The position numbers were made by a program, and so were the translations under genes. Source: Parasponia andersonii (lineage: Eukaryota; Streptophyta; Magnoliopsida; Rosales; Cannabaceae). Taken from it: a stretch of 64,000 nt of DNA. The notes beneath the pieces were generated by a model, which worked only from the letters and a program-made list of their open reading frames with translations, was not told the origin of the DNA and ran no database searches. The stretch covers positions 452,956-516,955 of the forward strand of contig JXTB01000256.1 of assembly GCA_002914805.1 (NCBI GenBank), given 5' to 3'. Positions within the stretch are counted from its first letter, which is position 1. The number at the start of each line of letters is the position of its first letter. This document shows positions 35,503-47,849 of the stretch, piece after piece.

Positions 35503-35692
35503 TTATTTTGACTCCAGTATCAACCTCACTTACATATATTATTTAGACAATTGTGTCAATCTCACTAATCTACGGACTATTTAGACTCTTGTGATAACCT
35601 TGTCTACACTCGGGTTGTTTAGACTTTGGTGGTAACCTCATCTATATGCAGATTGTTTAGACTCTGGTATCAACCTTACTTAATCTCACCTT
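35503..35692. repeat. Degenerate tandem repeat, period about 38 bp, five copies
   Basis: Units carry TTATTTAGACWNTNGTRTCAACCTCACT-like consensus. GACTCCAGTATCAACCTC, GACAATTGTGTCAATCTC, GACTCTTGTGATAACCTT, GACTTTGGTGGTAACCTC and GACTCTGGTATCAACCTT follow one another about 38 bp apart. It is non-coding. Confidence 0.8.
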
Positions 35693-36550
35693 ACATTCAG
35701 TGGTTTTTCAATAATCAAGAGTGAACACACTTTAAAACTATCCTCACAAAAGTAATGAATACAATTTTGGCTTAAAAGATTTGAGAATAATGCACAATAA
35801 ATACTATAAGATCTACTCAATATGATTTGAAAGTTAAAGTAGAGTAAAGAGAGCTTTTACACTTAGAAATTAATTGGGCATCAACATAAGTTCATATTCT
35901 CTATTTCTAAGTTGTCAAACTTGGCTCTTATCTTCAAAAATTAGTTATTTTCGACCGTTGTTTGCTTTTTACCAAAAAAAAAGTGATCGACTATCGATGG
36001 AATCTGATAGTGATGTTTAGCTCTGTAGTGGTCAACCACTGGTTGTCGACCATTTTAAGATCAAAAACCATCGATTGATCTCCTTGATTCTTTTTTGGTC
36101 GATATTTAAATCTCATTATTTTCCAAATATTGTTAATTCTAAAAATAGACTTTTTGAGGGAATTTTGATTAGATTAAAGATGATATTTATTTTCAAACTT
36201 TTAAAATAAAAATAATTATTTTAACTTTAAGATAGTTTGAAAATTATTTTGAAAGTATTTAAAAATTCTTTTGAAAGTATGAGTAAATGCAAAAAGAATT
36301 TATGTATAATGAACTAAATCAAACATAAAATTAAATATGAAATATACCCTATCTAAGCACAATCTTATATCTTGATTATCTATCTTCAAGTTTGATCCTA
36401 ATATATCTATATACATCTATTTTCAAGCTCGATTCCTTTATTAACTTGAGTTAAAACTTTCAAAACTATTTCATTATACATTCAAGTTAAAACATTAGTA
36501 ATATATCAAATATTTGTTATCGTCAAAATAAGAGTAAGATTCAAATCTCA
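35693..36550. other. AT-rich intergenic DNA, no gene seen
   Basis: A stretch with repeated TCGAC / ATCGAT words lies at about 35940-36090, resembling the cluster near 23.1-23.4 kb. Otherwise AT-rich without recognisable features. Confidence 0.4.
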
Positions 36551-36708
36551 GGGTATGTTTGGTAAAAGATTCAAATCATATTTTTCAAATTCAGAAATAA
36601 TTTTTATATAGAAAGTTTGAAGGATAAATTTTTTATCCTTCCAACTTTCTGTATAATAGTTATTTCTGGATTTGAAAAATATGATTCAAATTCTATACCA
36701 AAAATGCC
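36551..36708. mobile_element. Foldback (hairpin) MITE of about 158 bp
   Basis: The left arm starting GGGTATGTTTGGTA and running to GAAGGATAAA pairs with the right arm ending CTATACCAAAAATGCC. The arms are about 70 nt with a short T-rich loop near 36630. Blocks such as TCAAATCATATTTTTCAAAT and CAGAAATAA occur in one arm and their complements in the other. The near-perfect arms suggest a fairly young copy. No target-site duplication could be defined with confidence. Transcripts through it would form a long double-stranded stem. Confidence 0.8.
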
Positions 36709-38094
36709 ATTAATTTCTCAACATATAAGCCTACGGTAGGTAGATTATAAATTTCATTGGAGATAAAAATCTCATTCAAATCTTAGGTACTGAATCCCTA
36801 TAAAATGAAACTAATTTTTTCAATAAAAAATTCATTTCTAATAGAAATTTGTTTTCATGGTGGACATGTTATGGAATCAAGTACTAAATTAACATCTAGG
36901 CAAGTGGTTTATTGACAAAGTTGTTATAATGCTCGAGGTCGCAGATTTGAAATTGGGTGGCTTATTCGGGAGTCTTCAATGTAAATATACCGTCCTTGCT
37001 AATTTAGTATTCTGATCTCGATCTCAATATATCGTTCTCATTAGTTGTTTGGTTGGAGTTCAGGTGACGTACTTCACTGTCCGAGAGAGGCAACCCACCT
37101 GTAAAATCTTGATAAATATTTATGAATGAGATTGAAATTCTTATTGTTACCACATTGGGAAAGTAGTCATACTAGTTGTCCTTTTTTTTCTCTTTTATTA
37201 CCAAAAAAAAAAAGCAATTCCATATTTTCTACCCTCGTATAGCAATAAAAATTAATGACATAAAATAAGATCCTAAAACTTATTTTATTAATTAAAATTA
37301 CTAATAATCTACAGAACGTAACATTTCTTCGTGGCTCACAAATACGAAGAATACCTTAACAACGATTGTCGATTATTTATATTAAACAAACAGCAGCACA
37401 ACCTTGCTCGTTGTTTCTTAAATTTTAAAAAAGAAAAAGAGAAACAGAGACCGCACGTAATTGGAACGTGAAGGCAGGTACCTTTGGCGCGCGTGGTTAA
37501 TTTGCCACCAAACAAAGAGCCTTCCCTCTCTGACTTGCATTTACCAAAAACCAGAGAGAGAGAGAGAAAGAGAGAGAAGCGCACAAGAAAAAACAAAGCA
37601 GTAGCAGACATGTCAACCCCAACCTACACCATCACCATCACCACTACTTCTCCTTCGTCCTCTTCAACTCCCTAATCATACCCATTATTTATTATATGAT
37701 ATAATATAATATAATTATGTTCGTATAATTAATAAAATTAATTAGATATAGTTGGTGAATTTCTTAGTCCATAATCTTCTGGTGTAGGAACAAGAAGAAG
37801 AATAACCCTTTTGTTGTTGTTGTATTTGTATTTGTTCGCTTTGGGTGGTCAATTAGTCGTTGAGCTTTCGTTTTCCCATTCAGATCAATTGGGTGGTTTC
37901 AAATTTTGACTCTAATTCAAGCAAACCCCATTTCTTATTTTCCATGTCTCTTAAGCCTTAAGCTCGCTCTTTTACTCTGATGGGTTTCTTTCAATTCTCT
38001 CTGATTTTTCGATTTCGATTGGGACAAGTAAGCTCCGAGGTCAAACAGTTCTGGGTTTGATTTTTTTTTTTGGGGGGGGGGGGCTGTTGGGGGT
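36709..38094. other. Intergenic DNA and probable promoter / 5' untranslated region of the FLY-type gene
   Basis: 36709-37450 is AT-rich with nothing recognised. From 37450 on there is more balanced sequence with an (AG)n tract (about 37554-37580), a CACCATCACC-rich patch and CT-rich stretches, which is usual for plant leaders. A short upstream open frame (37484-37675) could lie in the leader. A T-run followed by a G-run (about 38061-38083) lies just before the start codon. Confidence 0.45.
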
Positions 38095-41000
38095 ATGGGA
38101 TGCCGGGATTCTGATATGGTGGCCAAGAGAAATTTGGGTTTTGGGTGCTGCCGTAGGAGGAGATTAGGTTTAGTGAACTGGGTCGTCTTTGGATTGTGGC
38201 TTGGTTTGCTGGTTTTGAAGCCTGTGGCGAGTCTCAGACCGTTGCGGGAGAGGGCTCGTTCTTGGGGGGATGAGGTTGGTATTCAGATTATCTTATAAAT
38301 AAGTTGATCAGCTATGAAGAATGAAATCTTGAATCACGTAGTCATTTTTGGTTTTGTTCTGTGTTTTTTTCGATTCAATGAAAATTATTCATGGGTTTAG
38401 GCTAGATAAATTGCAGGCTATTGGTTTTTGGTTACCCTCTAAAGAAAGCTTTAAATTGTTAATTTAGTTAGAAATGTTGCAATTAGGGAAGTAGGGGATG
38501 AGAAATTATCTAGATACAAATAAGAAGAACACAAAGAACGTTAGAGCATTTTCCTAGAGTGAGGTTAGAGAGTTTGCTTTTTCGTTTTGTCAGCGAAGTT
38601 TTAGTTTGATATATCAGTATGATACTCCAGTTACTTGCAAGTTTGCAAGAAATCATGGAAGAAAGAGGAGGGTTCATCAAGTTTTGCATTGATGTTTTGT
38701 TCTAGGTTTCGAGAAACCTAGAACTTAACTTAGCTGAGGGCATGGAATTGTTTTGAAAGTAGATTGTATTGTTTCACATTGTGTTTTGTTCTTGGTTTTT
38801 AAGTTAATAAATTGGATTGTTTGATACAAAAGTTAATGAATTTAAACCGCCAATTTACGCAATAAGCGAACTGAAATTCTTCAGAAAGGCAACTCTCAAG
38901 TGAAAGCTAATTTAACTCCAATTGAATTCCTTCTAGAAATTTAATCGCTTTTTCTTCCCCTTCCTTCCAGAAAGTATCCATATTTAAGATTTCTTTTGAA
39001 GTAGTTTCTCTGGTGCAAAAACAAGTGAGGAGGAAAACTATTATTTTCCTGGAATCTTTGTGTGTCAAAAAAATATAGATCCTGGAGCTAAAATTTAATT
39101 GAGGGTATGACTGAAAGTTTGACTGAACCTGCTGAATTCATCTCTTTGCCTCTTGCAGTGGTTATTCATAAGAAAAGATGAAAGTGACTTGGGCCCTTTT
39201 TCTGCATGGAATATAACAGGAACTTATAGAGGTTTGTTTTTTGCACATGTCTCTGGTAATTGTAGTTTATTTTTTTACATGAAGTTGATAGAGATTAGAG
39301 AACCGGAGGTTTTGTCATGTGATATTATTACACGTTCTTCAATACTAGCGCATTTATATAAAAGTGTTCTTCATTGTCAAGTTGTTCTTCGTTGTCACAT
39401 TTTTGTGTTGTTCATTTGACTTCAACCATCATTCAATATATTTTGTCATGTTGGGAGGCGTACTTAACCAAATTATATAATATTAAATTGGAATTTTTTG
39501 GTGAGGGTGCAGGATTTGTTTTATCTATGTGGTTAAATACCCATTGGCTAACACTGTAATATTGATAAATTAAGTCATTAGGATTCATTCAATTGGGTTT
39601 GTATTTCTACTCTGATCTGATTACTCAGACATATGGACTTATGTATTGCAGGGACTTGGAAGTTTCTAGATTCTGCAAATAGCTCTTCCAAATTTCGAGA
39701 TTTCAAGAAATCCTCTGGCAATTCTGTAATTGAGTTAGTTAGTACGCCAACAAAAATAACCGGTGTACACTATGTGCAGGTGAGTACTTTGAACTATTTC
39801 TCGTAACAATCATGTCAAAGGAAGCATGATGTATGTAATAGTGACTTTGTTATGAATGCAAGATTGTCACCTTAAAATGCCATTTTATTATCTGTTTGAT
39901 TGTGACTGTGTCTCTAGAAGGTTTATTATGTACTTGCAGTTATTCATTTTAGTGCAGATTATTTTGCTTAGATTAGGTTAACTTACACATTGATTATGAG
40001 TTGCAAGTCATAGTTTCTGGTTTACCTTAGAATAATTTGATGTTTGGAATATGCTTGCATTTAAAGGTGAACCAAAAAGAGGTATCTTTGGTGTTTCCTT
40101 GGGGACATGACTTGCTTTTATGGAAAGAGAGGGATTCAGGTTGCCAATGAGAAAGAATATTTGCATTTAAAGCTGTCTTAAGTATTTTGTGCCTAGCACT
40201 GTTCCTGGAGCTAAAGTCACTTAAATGTGCCTTTTATGGCAAATTAGGAAGTCAAAAATAAAAAGAACTTATATTCTCTGTCATGGCATTGTTGAGTATG
40301 ATTGATTCTTTATCAGTAGCTTTTCATGTTGTTGTCATAGTTTTTGAATTTAAGTTCTGTAACTCTCTTCTTCTGACAACAGGGCATAATCATTTTCCAA
40401 GATGTGTTTGACAATGAAAACAGCGTTGCTGGAGTTCAGATCAGAGTGGAAGGTGTATATATATGGCCATTTAGACAACTTCGAATTGTAGCTAACAGGT
40501 AAATCCCATGGATCTTGACATGTTGGCCATTACATGGTTGCATTTCAAGCTTAATTTTTTTAAAGATTCCTCATTCTTGAACTACTGTTAGTAGTCCTTA
40601 CATTTGTGTAAATATTTGTTTAATTAGTTTATGCACAAGCTTGGTTTCAATGTTCTGTCTGAGTTCTTACACGATAGTTCTATATTTTGTAGTCCAAAAG
40701 ATGGAGAGCTGAACCAAGACGAGGACTACATGTTATCTAATCCATATCATCTGGTAACAGTTGTTGCCCAACTTGTCCATAATCTTGTCATTGGTGATGA
40801 TCATATACTGCAAATAACTTAATGATCTGTTGTTTTTTTTTCCAATGAAAATGCATTTTCCGTTTAGTTGATGCTGCTTATCCATAGCTAAGTACATTTT
40901 TTCTTTTGTTCAAAGGATGAGAATTTTGAGAGTGGGTTACATTTATGATTTTGTGGTTTTGGAGGATTATAATTAGATTCTTGAATGAGGTGTGAATGTA

Positions 41001-44000
41001 ACATGCTTGATTAGGGAATAACAGTCTATAGTTTACGTAAAGATTCCTGTAACTTGCAGTTAAATGCTTAAATTAAATCGACATTTTTCCAAGAAAAAGA
41101 AGTCAATCTACATCTTTTCTTTACATGGACTATTTGATAATTTGTATTGCCATCACATGGATTGTTTTGGTGTGTTAATATATTATGTAATCTGGCTGCT
41201 GGGTTTAGTGTGGTATTCCAAAATTGTGTATGGAAGTAGGTTCTATTATACTGCACTATGCACTAGAGCAAATTCCATGTTCCAAGCACAGCCACCACTC
41301 CTTTATGAAGTAATTTCATTTTGAATAAGTGAAAAGGAAAGAAAACATATTTTCATTTTGGAAATGGGTGACAATTTAAGGCTAAAATCTATCCCAATGA
41401 GATATTTATCCCTTGATTAGATTCTTTGTACTTACCTGCTATATTAACTTCTTGAACAGCTTGGAGTTTTCTCATCTCAGGTGTTCCAAGAATCTCCACG
41501 AGATAAAATGTGGAGGAAGAAACAATGTAATCTTTGTACTTAACTTTGAATGTTAGTTTATATTGTTTTTTCTTTTCATATTGAATTTTATTTTCTCTTA
41601 CTGCAGCCCCAATTTATGAAATGGAGAAACATTGCAACATTGAAATTGCAGCCCAGATTTCACGAATCTCATCCACTCAAAGTGGTACTTGTCAGCTTGA
41701 GTTCTCTAAGCTTCTGAGTTCCTTCTTTATAGTTACCATCTCTTTAGATTCATCACCCATTTCCAGAAGTTTGTTTACGGTTTAGAGTATTACCAGAACC
41801 TAATGTTACACTACAGAAAAATTTGTTGTAGAATCTACCTTAAAAATTTTTAGTAATTTCTCAGTTTTGCTAAGCTGTCGTGTATGTTCTTATATTAGAT
41901 GGAGATCGTGATCAATATCATATAGAAGGACTAATGGAGAGTCCTGCAGTGGATGATGACGGGGACTGCTTCTCACCCTTATTATTGAATGCAACTTCTG
42001 TCAACATTGAGGTCTACTATAACAAAGCAGTCAATTATACGTTGATGGTTACTTTTGTATCCTTTATTCATCCTCAGCCTAGAATTTTTTTTCTAAGGTT
42101 TCCTTTGGACATCAATCTTTAAGGTTGATCAAAGTGTTTGTATGCTAGTATTGGGTAGATTCCTTAACATTTCTATCAGGTTTCTTTCCTTCAAGTTCTG
42201 CTGCTAATTCGGCAAATGGAACATAGCAACACTCAATCAGTAAGAATTTTCTCCAAATATACTTTTATGAGAATAATCATAATCAGCATGGATTTATTTC
42301 GTGTTATTCTTATATGCGTGCACTAATCAGTACTTAAATGGATTAATGATTTGACGCCTGGTGCATTATCATATGAATCTCTCTCTTCAGGGAGCTGCGA
42401 AAGTTTCAATTCTCATGATTGGTCAACAGGCGATCATGGATGCTTATCTTTGCCTGATACATCTGACAGCAGGAATACTAGTTGGTAAGATTGTGATCTA
42501 TTCAAACCAGCTCGTTTACAGCTGCTTTTTTGTCTCACTATTTTCAGATTCTAATGCCTGCTGAAGTACGGGGTCTCCTTTAAATCATGGAATAGCTAGG
42601 AAATAATGGGTCAAAACTTTTATATAGTCAGTATCTTTTAGACTCTACAGTTGCACATACAAACAACCTGTTCTATGATTATAGATCCTAGGTATATAAT
42701 TCATCTACAGTAGATTTGTGGCATTCGACCTTTCAACATGCTTTAATCACTTTAAATTGCACTGCCCCAGCCTTCGACTGGAGAAATTTGTCTAAGAATG
42801 CCAATGGAGGCCTTGGCCCTGAATCAGAAGGTAGTAGATTTGTGTACATACTTCCAATACTACTGTCCATATGAGACTTTTGGTGCAAGAATAAGAATGC
42901 TTATTTTCAATATTCTGTTAGATGCCATGGTATGAACTGACAATAAGAGACGTTGGTGTGCGTGTTGATATCTTGATATCAACATTTTTAAGTCTTTAAT
43001 GGTGGTTAATTGCATTATACATCAGTCTTTGATGTATCGCCCTACACCATGATGCTGAAATAAAATGTTCTTCTAAAGAAATAAAGAACAAGTTCAGATT
43101 GGATGATTAACCATCATCCATCTTTTTTACTCTGTAGTGGGTATGATACCCATTGTATTTGGACAGCCCTTGTGTATAACTGATTATCTTGGCATGTAGA
43201 AAATTTCATTTTCTAGAATGACGATTCACGTTGTTTAGAATTCTCACGTTTACCATGCAGGATGAGGCTGTTATAACCTAGATGATTGGAGCAGTCTGGA
43301 TTTCTTATGTTTGCTACTTTTGCTATCATAGATTTCTTCCATTCGTCATTGTCTTATCTGGTGTCCTATTTATCTCTTTGACAAGAATTATTACATTTGC
43401 ATAATGGTCAAATCTGCAATAATAGATGCTCTATATTTAGTGCGCCTCCTCTCTGTTTCTGGCGGCCATTATAATGTTTGTATGTTCAGTCATGTACTAC
43501 GACTATAGGTTCTTTTTTGGTCTGCCTTGTCCGACTTATCAAGCTTTAATGTCCTAAAAAGGCACTTACAGTTTGTTACAAATTCTGTTAAAGGATGCAT
43601 GTTTTGTTGCGTTCATAGATTAACGACTTTGGCCTTGTAACTTTTTCTTGAGTTTATTGTACCTGGATCTTTTACGCTTGCCTCGTTTATTCACAGCAAG
43701 ATGCAAATTTTCACCTGTATATGGCTTTCTAATTATTTCCCTCAGACTCTATTAACTACAAGCTCCATTTTATCTTTTCCAGAGTCCTTGTTCAATGCCT
43801 TTGCAACGGCTGCTTTTTTCAAATTTGTAGTCTTCTCAATTTTTGAAATGAGATATCTCCTTGCTATATGGAAGGCAAATAGGCCCATGAATAATGGAGA
43901 AGGTTGGGAGACAATGAGGCGTGAACTTTCGGTTCTATATAGCCGTTTTTGTAAGTACTGACACATTTATTTTTGCATCTCTTATTCCACTACTTTAGGT

Positions 44001-45256
44001 CACAGGTTCATTTTATAATAATTTATATGAAGTGTTGAACACTGGTACGCATTAAGATACACTTTCATTCATGCATGGCCTCCTCATTCAAGTTACCTAA
44101 TGTAATAGAATTTGCAAAACGTTTCTCCAGTCACTCTTCGAGGAGCTACTTAATGTTACTATCATGGTGTGGAAGGAATGCTTATGCTGTACATTTGTTA
44201 GTTAATAATTTGTTTATGATCCTTTAGTTTTGGACATGTCGTAATGGAGTATTTGTTTTATCCATTGGTGTATGCTTGCAACTTTTATCTTTTGGCTATA
44301 TATTCTTTTTACCGTTGCAAACTACAGGAGCTGGACTCCAAAAAGTCAATGAGCAATTTATCGTAAATTACTTGTATTCAATTTTTGGAGGATGAATTTT
44401 TATTCAACCATTTTTAATTTTGTGCAGATGGGATCCTTTTAGGAGGCATTCTGATTATGTATGAGTTTCATAATTTTCTGAGACCTATTCTTCTCATTAT
44501 GTACTGTTTTTGGATACCTCAAATCGTCACCAATGTGATTCGTGATTCGAGAAAACCTTTGCATCCACATTACGTCATAGGCATGACTGTTACTCGGCTC
44601 GCAATTCCATTATATATGTTTGGTTGCCCAAACAACTTCATGCGTATTGAGCCTAACAAGAGTTGGTGTATTTGTTTGGTTGGATTTATTGGACTCCAAA
44701 CGTCGATTCTTCTGCTTCAGCACTATCTTGGGTCCCGGTGGTTCATTCCTCGTCAGGTTAGATGCAACTATGATATTTTCTTTTTCATTTGGGTAATACA
44801 ACACTTACACTCAGCCACCTAGTGTTACCCATCTGGTTGCTGCACGTGATTATACTTTGGTTAATACGAGAACAGTGAATATATTACTCCTTATCGAACG
44901 TGTTTATTTTGTGTGAATTTCCATGATTGCTTTTATGGACTGTTTTGGTATGATGGTGTGCAGATTCTTCCTGAGAAATACAGCTACTATAGAAGATTTG
45001 ATCAGGATACAAGTCATGCCACAGACTGCGTTATTTGCATGACTGCCGTCGATCTCACACAGCGTTCAAATGATTGCATGGTACAGTACCAACGTATTTG
45101 ATTTTTGACTCTTATATTTAGGATGCTGTTCTAATCTGCTAGCTTCCCTTGCAGGTAACACCGTGTGATCATTTCTTCCATTCTGGTTGCTTACAGAGGT
45201 GGATGGATATAAAGATGGAGTGCCCGACTTGCCGGCGTCCACTACCGCCAGCCTGA
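38095..45256 (+). CDS. FLY1: Transmembrane RING-type E3 ubiquitin ligase, FLYING SAUCER (FLY1/FLY2) type, 14 exons
   Basis: Exons are 38095-38274, 39159-39231, 39652-39779, 40383-40498, 40693-40753, 41460-41526, 41607-41684, 41899-42056, 42180-42239, 42391-42484, 43783-43950, 44428-44756, 44964-45080 and 45155-45256. All introns are GT-AG. The frame closes at 1731 nt (576 residues). The N-terminus has a signal-anchor-like segment (WVVFGLWLGLLVLKPVASL, about 28-46). A lumenal domain follows (FSAWNITGTYRG; GVYIWPFRQLRIVAN; IEVYYNKAVNYTLMV), then several membrane helices (about 285-500). A C-terminal RING at about 526-571 has CVIC, then TPCDHFFHSGC, then CPTC. FLY proteins and the yeast Tul1/Dsc1 relative are endomembrane ubiquitin ligases. 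Arabidopsis FLY1 acts on seed mucilage pectin methylesterification, as I recall. Whether this is FLY1 or FLY2 is not settled by the sequence; the neighbouring LRR and carrier genes favour FLY1. An in-frame ATG at 38116 is an alternative start. Confidence 0.93.
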
Positions 45257-45969
45257 CCCTCCTTCTATGTCCATATTGTAGGATCAACTGACATGCCCAA
45301 CTCACTAATTTTGGTAAAACGCCGAATGGCATTACAGGACTCTTTAGTAGCATATACATGCCACTTGTTCCAATAATTTTTTGAATTTGTGAGGGATTCT
45401 CTTGAAATACCAATCATTGATTTTTAAAACGTGATGTTATAGTCAAACGTGTATCATGAATTTTGTAAATAATAATTCGTATATAGTTGTTCAATCAAAG
45501 TACTTTTTGCTTAGTGTATCACTTTTCCTTTTGCTCCTTGTACGTCTTGAATTTGCTTTTATGGTTCTTCTGGAATGAGGTCTATATACTAGATAGAGTC
45601 AGCTATACTTATAAGATATAGATATACCCCAGTTGCAAGATGTTTTATTATGTTAGTTGCTTCTTCACGTGGTCATATACATGTATTTTGTTTCAGGCGG
45701 GCTTATAGAAGTCATACTCAGCTGAGTAAATCTTCGGATAGAGAGTGATACAGCACATATCGACTTCCCAAAATGGTCACAGAGATGCTGCAGTAGTCTG
45801 TATTTGTTTTAGTCGATTTCTTTTTCTTTTTTGGGTAGTATTGTGATGGGTAATTTTAACTCCATAAAACAATTCAGTATGAGGAGAGATAGATAGTACA
45901 CTAGTTTATTACTATATTTTAGGTCGGTAGATGAGTAAATTCAAAAAGATAAAAAAAAAAGAAGGCAAA
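45257..45969 (+). other. 3' untranslated and downstream region of the FLY-type gene
   Basis: AT-rich sequence with no further coding exon after the RING stop codon at 45254-45256. The frame after the stop shows no conserved extension. Confidence 0.5.
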
Positions 45970-46640
45970 CGAACGGACAAATGGGGATGCCACTTTTTAC
46001 TAATCAAACAGTTGAGGGAAGTCAATTGTATCTTCATTAAAGCTTATTGTTTGACTCGATTTTCCATTCAAGTCGATTTCGTTACTTCTTTCTTTCGCTT
46101 TCCATGGCATTCTTGATTGGATTTCACCTCCCCCCCCCCCAAACACGAGATATTATTATTTTTATATTTTGTGTTTTAACATTTTTTTAAAATGGGATGC
46201 CACTTTGTACTAATCAAACGATTAAGGGAAGTCCTTTGTATTTTCATTAAAGCTTATTGTTTGACTTGATTTTTTGTATTTTGACATTTTTTTAAAATGG
46301 GATGCCACTTTGTACTAATCAAACGATTAAGAGAAGTCCTTTGTATTTTCATTAAAGCTTATTGTTTGACTTGATTTTCTATTCAAGTCGATTTCGTTAC
46401 TTCTTTCTTTCGCATTCCATGGCATTCTCAATTGGATTCCCCCCACACACACGAGATATTATTACACTTTGTTGAAATTATTCTTTGTACATATTTTTAA
46501 TTATTATCAACATTAATCTTAAATTCCTCTCCTCTTCTCCCCCCCCCCCCACACAAGATATTATTATTTTTTTTATTTTGTATTTTGATACTTTGTTGAA
46601 ATTATACTTTGTACATATTTTAATTATTATCAACATTAAT
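45970..46640. repeat. Complex direct repeats downstream of FLY, with poly-C runs
   Basis: A block containing GGGATGCCACTTT, TACTAATCAAAC and ATTAAAGCTTATTGTTTGACT occurs three times (about 45982-46060, 46193-46275 and 46300-46385). A second block, CACGAGATATTATT with flanking CCCCCC runs, recurs at about 46143, 46450 and 46551. ACTTTGTTGAAATTAT-type sequence followed by ATTATCAACATTAATC also occurs twice. The pattern reads as repeated segmental duplication, possibly by replication slippage at the C-runs. Confidence 0.85.
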
Positions 46641-47538
46641 CTTAAATTTGAAATTTATTGAAAATTTATACTCTTACACCAATTTAGAGCAGTTAATTTA
46701 CGAAAATGTCATTTAAAAAATAAAAAATAAACGGTATAAAAACTTATTCGAGAATTAGTTTATTAAATTATCTTGATAAATTAATTAATCTAAATTAGTG
46801 TAGGGATATAAATTTGTAACAGATTTTAAATCTAAAGATTAATATTGATAATAACTAAAATATAAGATATAAATTGAACAAAATATAAGTATAAGAGTGA
46901 TACTATCCCTATATATAAATATTATGCTTTTATTTTTGGGTTAAAAATTAAATAAACCTATAAGTATAATCCTCGTTGGAAAGTTTTCCTTAAGACAATA
47001 AAGATACTATTAATACCGTGTAATAAGAGTTGTTTATTTTCTCTTTTACGGCTTTACCGTATAGTTTTGAGCAATTTTTTATTTCCTATGCATTTTTTTT
47101 TTTCGGAATATTTGCTTTTGCACATATTCTTTTGTTTTCTTCAAAATTTTGTTTTAACTTGATTAGTAGTTAACAGTTGACATCCGAGTGAAATATTTTC
47201 TCTCTTTTTTTCCTTTGAATTTTCCTCGAAAAATCCTGGTTACAAGCAGAGCAAAATAAATGGAAAAATCTAAGTGCTCGCACAACGTGCCTGGCACCAC
47301 GACACAGTAGTAAGGGTTAAACAGTTGGTTCTAAGGCGGCTATTGCCTGTTTCGTGTGGGCACATTTGAACCTAAAAAACGTATACCTAATTAAATTGTT
47401 TCTTTAGTTGGAGCTTCAATTCCGGTGACGCCACGTTTGCCTAGTATCATACACTTTTAATATAATTGAGGTAAGGCTAAGAATATATAGAGTACTTTTT
47501 TTTTTTCTTTTCTTGGAAAATATATAACGTACTTTAAA

Positions 47539-47574
<36 letters not shown>
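46641..47574. other. AT-rich intergenic DNA, no gene seen
   Basis: Short open frames only. A (TA)n run at about 47544-47574 forms the left border of the MITE that follows. Confidence 0.45.
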
Positions 47575-47577
<3 letters not shown>

Positions 47578-47818
47578 TTGCCAATCCAATAGTTATTTTT
47601 TTTCTTTATCTATGGGTAGGTATTTTTTTTTTAGCCGTTGGATCACCATTAGATGGTGATCTAATGGCTATAATGAAGTGCATGAAAAGACGTGCATCAT
47701 TAATGTTCTTTCTCTCTCTTACTTTTTACAATAAAAAAAAAGTGCATGCTAAATTTTTATTGGCCAAATTGATACCTATACATAGGTAAAAAAAAAAAAT
47801 ACCTACTGGATTGGTGCC
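47575..47818. mobile_element. MITE of about 244 bp inserted in a (TA)n tract
   Basis: The left end GGTTGCCAATCCAATAG and the complement of the right end, GGGCACCAATCCAGTAG, form imperfect terminal inverted repeats, both followed by TTATTTTT/GTATTTTT. TA-repeat DNA flanks both ends, as expected for an element with a TA target. It has no coding capacity. A related left end (CAATTCAGTAGTTATTTTTT) is seen just after the gap at 49763, suggesting a second copy. Confidence 0.75.
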
Positions 47819-47849
47819 CATATATATATATATATATATATGTATATAC

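Noticed and set aside
37336-37675. Open frames on both strands around the (AG)n tract upstream of FLY
   Set aside because: Low-complexity frames driven by the (AG)n tract. The plus-strand one is at most an upstream ORF in the leader and shows no conserved sequence.
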